A DNA stretch of 20,849 nucleotides from Geothermovivens sp964644845 (GTDB lineage: Bacteria; Zhuqueibacterota; Zhuqueibacteria; Oleimicrobiales; Geothermoviventaceae): assembly GCA_964644845.1 (NCBI GenBank), contig CAZXXS010000075.1, positions 1 to 20,849 on the forward strand, written 5' to 3'. The notes under the pieces are model-generated. The model did no database searches and was not told where the DNA came from. It saw only the letters and a program-made list of their open reading frames with translations. Below, piece after piece: positions 15,074 to 20,849 of this stretch. Made by a program: the position numbers and the translations under genes. The stretch's first letter is position 1. The number at the start of each line of letters is the position of its first letter.

Positions 15074-15853
15074 TCAGACCGCGTGTTCTCCCGAAACCGG
15101 AGCGCCGACCTCCGGTACCCCCAGGCTCTGCCGCAGCGTCGGCAGGGCAACACGCCGAGGTCTCAACACAAAAACCTCGCTGAATGCCCGCACAAAGGCG
15201 TCAGCCACCTCGTCCAGGCTCAGGGAACGTCCGAGCAGACGTTCCATCGACGTCACCCGCTTGCCGTGAATCCCGCACGGCACGATGTAGTCGAAGTAAC
15301 GCAGATCGGTGGTCACGTTCAGGGCAAACCCGTGCATCGTGACCCAGCGACTCACTTTGACCCCGATGGCCGCCACCTTCTCGTCTCCGATCCACACGCC
15401 CGTCAGCCCGTCCTGGCGTCCCGCCCGGATGCCAAAGTCCGCCAGCGTGCGGATCAGGCTTTCCTCAAGCTGACGCAGGTACCAGTGAATGTCGCGGCGG
15501 TGCTCGGTGAGATCCAGAATCGGGTACCCTACCAGCTGACCAGGCCCGTGGAACGTGATGTCGCCACCGCGATCGGTGTGAACAACCTCGGCACCCCTGC
15601 TTTTGAGAAACGTGGGAGCCACCAGCAGGTGTTCGTCCCCTCCTCGCCGCCCGATTGTGTACACAGGCGGGTGTTCAACAAGGAGAAGGACGTCGGGTAC
15701 CTCTTGCTCCACCCTCGCGTTCAGGAGCACCTTCTGCAACTCCCAGGCAGCAGCGTAGCGCAAGCGGATCGGCCCAACAACCCAAAGGGCCCGGTCGCCT
15801 GGATGGAATCCGGGCAAATCGCTTTCAGATGTGAATCGAGCGCCCGTAAACAT
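15074..15853 (-). CDS. lipB: Lipoyl(octanoyl) transferase
   Basis: Moves octanoyl from acyl carrier protein to the lipoyl domains of E2 and similar proteins, the step before LipA. The 259 residues carry RGGDITFHGPGQ (95-106), Lys159 before AAIGVKV, and the acyl-accepting Cys193 in CGIHGKRVTSM. The N-terminus has about 22 residues before the usual family start. The ATG at 15853 is chosen because GGAGG lies 9 nt upstream, although it overlaps the end of lpdA by 29 nt. An alternative TTG start at codon 13 has no better site. The overlap suggests translational coupling with lpdA. Confidence 0.95.
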   Translation of the reverse strand: MFTGARFTSESDLPGFHPGDRALWVVGPIRLRYAAAWELQKVLLNARVEQEVPDVLLLVEHPPVYTIGRRGGDEHLLVAPTFLKSRGAEVVHTDRGGDITFHGPGQLVGYPILDLTEHRRDIHWYLRQLEESLIRTLADFGIRAGRQDGLTGVWIGDEKVAAIGVKVSRWVTMHGFALNVTTDLRYFDYIVPCGIHGKRVTSMERLLGRSLSLDEVADAFVRAFSEVFVLRPRRVALPTLRQSLGVPEVGAPVSGEHAV

Positions 15854-17219
15854 CCAGGGCAGCCTCCATTACGGCTTCCGACATGGTTGGGTGAGCGTGA
15901 ATTGTGCGGAAAATCTCGTCCGGTGTCGTCTCAAGTGTTTTCGCCACACCCAGTTCTGCAAGCATTTCTGTGGCCTCGGCACCCACAACGTGCGCTCCGA
16001 GCAGCTCGCCGTACTTTTTGTCGAAGATCAGTTTCACAAAGCCGTCCACTTCTCCGAGTGCCAGCGCTTTGCCGTTGGCGCGGAATGGGAATTTGCCGAC
16101 GCGGACCTCCAGCCCGCGCTCCTTGGCCTGCTGCTCGGTCAAACCAAGACTGGCTACCTGGGGCTGGCAGTAGGTGCAGCTCGGCACCGCGTCGTAGTCC
16201 AGCGGGTGCGGATTCTGACCGGCGATCGCTTCCACGCAAATGATGCCCTCGTGAGAAGCCACGTGCGCCAGCAAGGGTGGCCCCACAATGTCGCCGATGG
16301 CGTAAAAGCCGTCTACGTTCGTCCGGTAGAAAGAGTCCACTTTGATGAACCCCCTTTCCGTGGCAATCCCCACCTCTTCCAGCCCGATTCCTTCCACGTT
16401 GCCCTGAACGCCGATGGCCACCAGCGCCACGCTGGCCGCTAAGGTGTCCGTTTTGTCGCCGTTCTGAATGCCCACTTCCACGCCCTTGGCCGTTTTCTTA
16501 AGGCCGGTTACTTTTGTACTCGTGTGGATCGTGATGCCGGACTTCTTGAAAGCGCGTGCCACCGTGCTCGCTGCCTCTTTGTCCTCCAGCGGCAGAATCT
16601 GCGGCATCATTTCCACCAGCGTCACCTGCGTGCCGAACGCGTTGAAAAAGTACGCAAACTCAACTCCGATCGCGCCGGCACCAATGATGACCATCGATTC
16701 CGGCGGCTCTTGCAGCACCATCGCTTCTTTACTGGTCAGGATCTTTTTCCCGTCGAACTCGATGCCCGGAATGGCGCGTGGCCTCGCTCCCGTCGCCACG
16801 ATAACGTGCTGCGCCTCCACAAGCTGGGTTCCCTCTTTCGTCTGAACCTCCAGCTTGCCCTTGCCCGCGATTCGCCCCGTGCCCTCAATCCTGTCGATCT
16901 TGTTCTTCCGGAACAGGTACTCCACACCGCGCACCAACCGATCGGACGCGTCGCGGCTGCGCTTGATGACCTTCGGGAAATCGAACGACACGTTTTCAGC
17001 CACGAGCCCGAACTCGCCCGCTTTGCGGAAGTGGTTGAGCATTTCAGCCGATCGCAAGAGGGCTTTCGTCGGGATGCAACCCCAGTTCAAGCAAATGCCA
17101 CCGAGACGGTCGCGCTCCACAACCACAGTTTTCATCCCAAGTTGCGCAGCCCGAATCGCCGCTACGTAACCACCCGGGCCCGCACCCAGAACAGCAAGGT
17201 CGTACCTGTTGCTACCCAT
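15825..17219 (-). CDS. lpdA: Dihydrolipoyl dehydrogenase, E3
   Basis: FAD enzyme that reoxidises the E2 lipoyl groups and makes NADH. The 464 residues show the FAD motif GAGPGGY (12-18), the redox disulfide Cys43/Cys48 (GGICLNWGCIPTK), the second dinucleotide motif GAGAIGVEFA, the C-terminal FAD stretch (YAIGDIVG), and the active-site His443/Glu448 (HPTMSE). I chose ATG 17219 because GGGAG lies 8 nt upstream and the protein starts right at the FAD domain; the open frame extends far upstream without family similarity. It is the first gene of the minus-strand group, behind the candidate promoter and operator at 17381-17418. Confidence 0.96.
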   Translation of the reverse strand: MGSNRYDLAVLGAGPGGYVAAIRAAQLGMKTVVVERDRLGGICLNWGCIPTKALLRSAEMLNHFRKAGEFGLVAENVSFDFPKVIKRSRDASDRLVRGVEYLFRKNKIDRIEGTGRIAGKGKLEVQTKEGTQLVEAQHVIVATGARPRAIPGIEFDGKKILTSKEAMVLQEPPESMVIIGAGAIGVEFAYFFNAFGTQVTLVEMMPQILPLEDKEAASTVARAFKKSGITIHTSTKVTGLKKTAKGVEVGIQNGDKTDTLAASVALVAIGVQGNVEGIGLEEVGIATERGFIKVDSFYRTNVDGFYAIGDIVGPPLLAHVASHEGIICVEAIAGQNPHPLDYDAVPSCTYCQPQVASLGLTEQQAKERGLEVRVGKFPFRANGKALALGEVDGFVKLIFDKKYGELLGAHVVGAEATEMLAELGVAKTLETTPDEIFRTIHAHPTMSEAVMEAALDVYGRSIHI

Positions 17220-17380
17220 GCAAGCTTCTCCCCAAGAGTTTCTCTGATCTCTCGCCTTTTCGTCCAACCACGTCGAACCGGTCTGGCCACACGGCGTTCC
17301 GAACGCGTTGCCCGTCGTTCGCCTCTCCATGTTGACGCCAGGATCGGGCCACTCGCCTGGTCCACCGGGACCCCGGTTCA

Positions 17381-17403
17381 CTTGGCGCCAATTTAGCGCC
17401 AAG
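17381..17403. promoter_or_regulatory. Perfect 8-7-8 inverted repeat, candidate operator
   Basis: CTTGGCGC (17381-17388) and GCGCCAAG (17396-17403) are exact reverse complements around a 7-nt A/T-rich spacer. It overlaps the proposed -10 of the lpdA promoter. No T-tract follows on either strand, so a terminator is unlikely. The regulator is unknown. Confidence 0.5.
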
Positions 17404-17418
17404 CCCGGACAAAAGCAA
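17390..17418 (-). promoter_or_regulatory. lpdA: Candidate promoter for the lpdA-lipB-E1 genes
   Basis: Minus strand: -35 TTGCTT (17413-17418), 17-nt spacer, -10 TAAATT (17390-17395; 4 of 6 to TATAAT). The predicted leader to lpdA is about 165 nt. The -35 is weak (3 of 6); support comes from exact spacing and the overlapping inverted repeat. Confidence 0.35.
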
Positions 17419-17973
17419 GCCCCAAACCGAACCAAATCGGACCCGCGCAGTGCGGTTTGCCTGGCGCGCAACGACCCCGTCGACGAACCCGCCTGGCCAT
17501 TTGCCTCGTACCGGGGAGCCCGGGGCAATGTTCTCTCTACCCGCAGTCCCAGAGGGTAAAACAGTTTCGGGCCCCGTTTATTCCCCGTGGGCTCGTTGCC
17601 CGTCTCGCCGCGTCTTCCGTTCACGGAGCAGGTCACGCTTCCAGCCAGCCCTGTCCCCTGCTACGCAACCCGCCCACGAAAATCCCTCTCTGCGTCGTCA
17701 GGTTCTGAAGCTGCAGGGCAAGAATCGGCACGTTCTCTTCCCAGTTGTTGTTCTGAGTTCCGCAGCCGAGAGGAACGTGCCGCCGGGACCTTCCGAGCCG
17801 GCTGCGGCCTGGAGACGCGGGTCGAAACAAATTCCGACCGGCCCCGTAGTCCCAGGTAACCAGCCCACGCCGCTTCGCACCGCGCCACGGTTGCGGGACC
17901 AGGCGCGGTCCCCAGACTCGCTCGCTTTCGAAAACCCGCCTGCAAACCTGCCAGAGTACCGAGGACCGCCGCA

Positions 17974-20205
17974 ATGAAACCACTTTCCACGCTTCTCGCT
18001 GGTCTGGCGCTTCTTTCCAGCGCAACCGCGCTGGTCGCCCAGACCCCGGCCAGCTACCTGGCCCAGGCCGAAGACCTCTGGGGCACCCGGGTCCAACTGG
18101 ACTCAGCGGTTCTGGACAGCGCCCCTACTGTCGTCGTCCCGTTTTCTACCTCCTTGTGTGGTTACTGCCTTCTGGACGGCTACTTCGTCCAGGCGAACTA
18201 CCTGGACCAGAACGATTCCTTCGGGGGCCATTCGTTCCACTGGTGTCTGTTTAACCCCCAGCTGGATGTGGTGGCTTTCCAAAAACACTACGGCTGGACA
18301 CACCCAATTCTCACTTACCCACCCGAGCTTTTTTTCTACCAGCGTACCGGCTACCCTACCGTGCTTGCTTTTCGGAAGGGCCGGCAACTCGTGCGCGAGC
18401 TGCACAACTACGCCCTCGTTGACACCCTGGGGCAGATTCTCTGGCGTGGACGGGCTCACCTGACGCCCACAGGTCCCATTCAAATGGCAACCCGGCTGCT
18501 CTACGACAACGGGCGTCTGGAAGCCGTGCGCGTCCTGCCCACCGGCGCACCGATTCCCGAACGGGCCCGTGACCTGATGCGGCGTTTCCACTCCCTCGTG
18601 CCCAAGAATCTGGACCAGCTGACGGAACAGGACCTGCAGAAACACCTGTTCTTCTACGGAGACTTCTCCTTCGAGGCGCTCGAAAACCTATTTCGCGGCC
18701 GAACGCTGCCCGTGCGCTTCGAAAATCACCGGGTCGTGCTGGGCCCGTACACGTTCGACTACGACTCCACCGGTTTCCGCTTCATCTGCCCCAATCCTTT
18801 CAACCCGCAGCGCTACTTGTTCGTGATGGTGACGCACGGAGCACCTTTTCTGGATTACTACCACCACCTGGATTACGAGTTCTTCCGCGTCCGGGGCGAC
18901 ACGGCGTTTCGGCTGGTGTACGGACATTTCGACCGCAGCAGTCCCCGGGCCTGGCGCTTTGCGCCAAAACGCGCGTTCGGCCCCCTTACCCAGGTCGACA
19001 CCTGTGGCACCCGGTGCCCACTTCCCCCGCCACCGCCTGCGCGGCCTGTGGGGCCACAGCTTTCCCAGGCTTCGCCCCGTCGGACCGCCTTCGGCTTGCT
19101 CTACCAGTTTGGAGACAGGGCTTGCCACTTTCCGGACTTGCTGATCGATCCCGACGGCAACCTGTGGCTGGGTTGGGACGAGCACGGCGACGTGCGCCTG
19201 GTGCGGCTCGCTCCAAAGGGGAATGCGGCCGTGTGGACCGTGGAGGGGGATTCGACCGACAGCTACAACACGCGTCTGGCGTGGACTAAGGATGGGCTCT
19301 GGGTGTTCTACCTGAACAACCGCAGCGGCTTTTACTGGCTCTACAGTCGATGCTACGATGGCGCAACGTGGTCGGATGAGCTCCTGGTTTCGCCTTACGA
19401 GCCCTACGACGTGGTGAGTCCGGCCGTGGTTGGAAGTCCCACCAGCGACAGCCTCACCGTGGTGTGGTCGGCGTGGTTTGCAAACCTCCGCGTCCCGAGT
19501 TTTCGAACCCTCGTCGGCGGGAAACCCGGTCCACGGCAACGTGTTCACCTGCACGACCCGATCTACAGCAAGGGGTACGTGAACGGCTGGGCCTTCTCGC
19601 TTTGCAGGGATCAAGCGGGCGGCGTTGTGGCTGCGTGGAATCAGCACTACCCCTCGCTGACCGGCGTTTTTGCCGGGAACCTGCGCGACGCGCCCCAGCC
19701 GGTGACCCGGTCAGGCCACCGTCTGGGCGACTGGGAAATCGGCGGCTACCCGTGTCTCTTCGGACGACACGGCGAGCTGTACGTCGTGTGGGAAGGGAAT
19801 GCTCTCCCGGTCGTCGGTGGGCAGATTCAGGAAATCAAAATCGCACGCTACGACCCGAAACGCCGTGCGTGGACGGCCGGCAAGGGGATTCCCACGGGTG
19901 GGCAAACGCGGCTAAACCAAACACCTGTCGGCGCCGTCGACGCCAGCGGCGCGATTTGGGTTGCCTACAGCGGGCGGCCAGCGGGTCCGGGACAGCAGTG
20001 GGGGATCTACGTCACAAAGCGAGAAGGAAAACGCTGGAGTCCCGCCCAACTGGTGTCGCCGCCCGGGATTCCCGCGCGCGCGCCACGAATCGCCGCCGAC
20101 AGCACCGAGGGGGTGTGGCTGGCGTGGCACGAAGGGACGGGAGAAGACGTGCGGATCAGCCTGCTGAAGCTGGACGGAGAAAGATTCGACAAGCCGGAGC
20201 AGTGA
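17974..20205 (+). CDS. Exported protein: thioredoxin-like domain plus beta-propeller
   Basis: 743 residues, no named family recognised as a whole. A signal peptide (1-22, cleavage likely after ALVA) directs export. Residues about 50-150 look like a thioredoxin fold: beta strand VVVPF, redox motif Cys62-Gly-Tyr-Cys65, and the cis-proline region GYPTVLAF (Pro128). A middle domain (about 225-330) contains CPNPFNPQRYLFVMV, a motif shape I associate weakly with domains in some secreted hydrolases. A Pro-rich linker (347-362) leads to seven repeats of the type D-x-x-G-x-x-W-hydrophobic-x-W, starting near 390, 436, 484, 543, 595, 655 and 708, so probably a seven-bladed propeller. The start has GAGGA 8 nt upstream. 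No catalytic residues of sialidases are evident. A periplasmic or cell-surface thiol-related role is an inference. Confidence 0.8.
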   Translation: MKPLSTLLAGLALLSSATALVAQTPASYLAQAEDLWGTRVQLDSAVLDSAPTVVVPFSTSLCGYCLLDGYFVQANYLDQNDSFGGHSFHWCLFNPQLDVVAFQKHYGWTHPILTYPPELFFYQRTGYPTVLAFRKGRQLVRELHNYALVDTLGQILWRGRAHLTPTGPIQMATRLLYDNGRLEAVRVLPTGAPIPERARDLMRRFHSLVPKNLDQLTEQDLQKHLFFYGDFSFEALENLFRGRTLPVRFENHRVVLGPYTFDYDSTGFRFICPNPFNPQRYLFVMVTHGAPFLDYYHHLDYEFFRVRGDTAFRLVYGHFDRSSPRAWRFAPKRAFGPLTQVDTCGTRCPLPPPPPARPVGPQLSQASPRRTAFGLLYQFGDRACHFPDLLIDPDGNLWLGWDEHGDVRLVRLAPKGNAAVWTVEGDSTDSYNTRLAWTKDGLWVFYLNNRSGFYWLYSRCYDGATWSDELLVSPYEPYDVVSPAVVGSPTSDSLTVVWSAWFANLRVPSFRTLVGGKPGPRQRVHLHDPIYSKGYVNGWAFSLCRDQAGGVVAAWNQHYPSLTGVFAGNLRDAPQPVTRSGHRLGDWEIGGYPCLFGRHGELYVVWEGNALPVVGGQIQEIKIARYDPKRRAWTAGKGIPTGGQTRLNQTPVGAVDASGAIWVAYSGRPAGPGQQWGIYVTKREGKRWSPAQLVSPPGIPARAPRIAADSTEGVWLAWHEGTGEDVRISLLKLDGERFDKPEQ

Positions 20206-20849
20206 CCCGCCGCGGGGGAAAGGTCGACTGGAGCGGGTTCTGTTTCGGCGGGGTCGGGGTGTACGGGAGACCGCACCCTACGTCAGCGCGGCGACAATCC
20301 CTGAATTCCCGCAACGGATCCCTGCCGAGATCAACTCACTTCCAGGAAGTTTTTCAGCTGATCGGAGCCGCGGGACTCTTCGGGTGCAGGCTCCAGGTTG
20401 CAGACCACCCAGACAAATCCAGCCTGGCCCAGCGTGCAGGGGACTACCCTCCGCTCAGGGGCTCCGGCATTTGCCGGTGGGAACCGGCTGAGACCTCGGA
20501 GAACTCCGGCTCATGCTGGTGAGATCGTTTCCGGGCCAGGGCAAAAACTCGCGGATCGCTCTGCGTTTTCACACGGGGCTCCCGATCCCCAGCTAACTCG
20601 GCTGAAAAACCGGTTGTCTTTCGAATTCGCCCCAGCCGGGTTCCACCCGAAAGGGCTCGGGAGTTTGATCCCGGAGGGCTCAGAAGACAGGCCGGAACTC
20701 CCGATTCTCTCCCCTGACCCGTGGGAGGCTGGCTCAGCGAGCGGGCAGGGTCAGGCGGGTCACAGCTTAATCCCAACAGCTTCAGTCGCTTGCTGCACCC
20801 ACCTGCACCCTTGCGCTGGACGCCTGCCTTCCGCTTCCTTGACAACGCC
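20206..20849. other. 644-nt region without a supported gene
   Basis: It follows the exported-protein gene to the window end. Open frames here (the longest is on the minus strand, about 20444-20845) have no recognisable protein content. The region contains an unusual number of short perfect hairpins: 20464-20477, 20473-20488 (GCCGGT, GGGA loop, ACCGGC; these first two share bases and exclude each other), 20637-20649 and 20658-20674. No tRNA or known riboswitch pattern could be matched. A TTGACA stands at 20839-20844, too close to the edge to judge. Confidence 0.4.

Larger units (their letters stand above)
17220..17973. other. 754-nt divergent intergenic region
   Basis: It separates lpdA (minus) from the exported-protein gene (plus). 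Several open frames cross it, but none has a ribosome site with recognisable protein content, and the composition is proline/arginine-rich as expected from random GC-rich DNA. The lpdA-proximal third holds a candidate promoter and inverted repeat. Next to the plus-strand gene there is a GAGGA 8 nt before the ATG at 17974. I see no clear promoter for that gene. Confidence 0.6.

Noticed and set aside
17220..17636. N-terminal extension of lpdA by 139 codons
   Set aside because: No family similarity upstream of the FAD motif, and a good ribosome site precedes ATG 17219; the extension also crosses the candidate promoter.
17450..17977. 175-residue plus-strand frame in the divergent intergenic region
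   Set aside because: Pro/Arg/Ser-rich composition typical of non-coding GC-rich DNA, no ribosome site, overlaps the better-supported start at 17974.
18688..19647. 319-residue minus-strand frame opposite the exported-protein gene
   Set aside because: Antisense to a gene with signal peptide, CxxC domain and clear repeats; no family resemblance of its own.
20444..20845. 133-residue minus-strand frame at the right end
   Set aside because: Low-complexity Ser/Arg/Pro content, no recognisable motif, overlaps several hairpins.

Overview
The window is a GC-rich, densely packed bacterial segment, almost all read on the minus strand. It joins two parts of aerobic carbon metabolism: a lipoate-dependent 2-oxo acid dehydrogenase complex and the peripheral arm of respiratory complex I (NADH:quinone oxidoreductase). 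The organism looks like a Gram-negative-type, possibly thermophilic, respiring bacterium. It carries separate nuoC and nuoD, a short NuoG, flavin-dependent thymidylate synthase (ThyX), the remnant of an E1 alpha-beta fusion of the kind common in Bacteroidota-related lineages, and a signal-peptide-bearing exported protein. The phylum assignment is an inference and weak.

In transcription order on the minus strand (high to low coordinates) the layout is: lpdA (E3); lipB, overlapping lpdA; a decayed fused E1 alpha/beta gene with an internal deletion and two nonsense codons; intact E1 alpha and E1 beta genes; an 84-residue half-ferritin; nuoA, nuoB, nuoC; a possible tiny membrane peptide; a 75-residue coiled-coil protein; nuoD, nuoE, nuoF, nuoG, nuoH, nuoI; an intrinsic terminator; thyX; the E2 acyltransferase; and the first 79 codons of lipA, cut by the window edge. 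E1, E2 and E3 with the two lipoate-attachment enzymes LipA and LipB form a self-contained supply-and-use set. It makes acyl-CoA and NADH, and the NADH feeds the complex I genes embedded between E1 and E2.

Complex I is incomplete here. NuoA and NuoH are the only membrane subunits; nuoJ to nuoN are absent, and a good terminator follows nuoI, so the proton-pumping antiporter-like subunits must be encoded elsewhere.

The right part (17220-20849) differs. A 754-nt divergent intergenic region carries a candidate minus-strand promoter whose -10 lies inside a perfect 8-7-8 inverted repeat. A plus-strand gene follows for an exported 743-residue protein with a thioredoxin-like CxxC domain, a middle domain and a probable seven-bladed propeller. 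The last 644 nt have no gene I can support.

No CRISPR array, insertion sequence, rRNA or tRNA was found. The features most likely to be undescribed are the two small proteins between nuoC and nuoD, the half-ferritin between the dehydrogenase and complex I genes, the NuoD insertion, and the thioredoxin-propeller protein.
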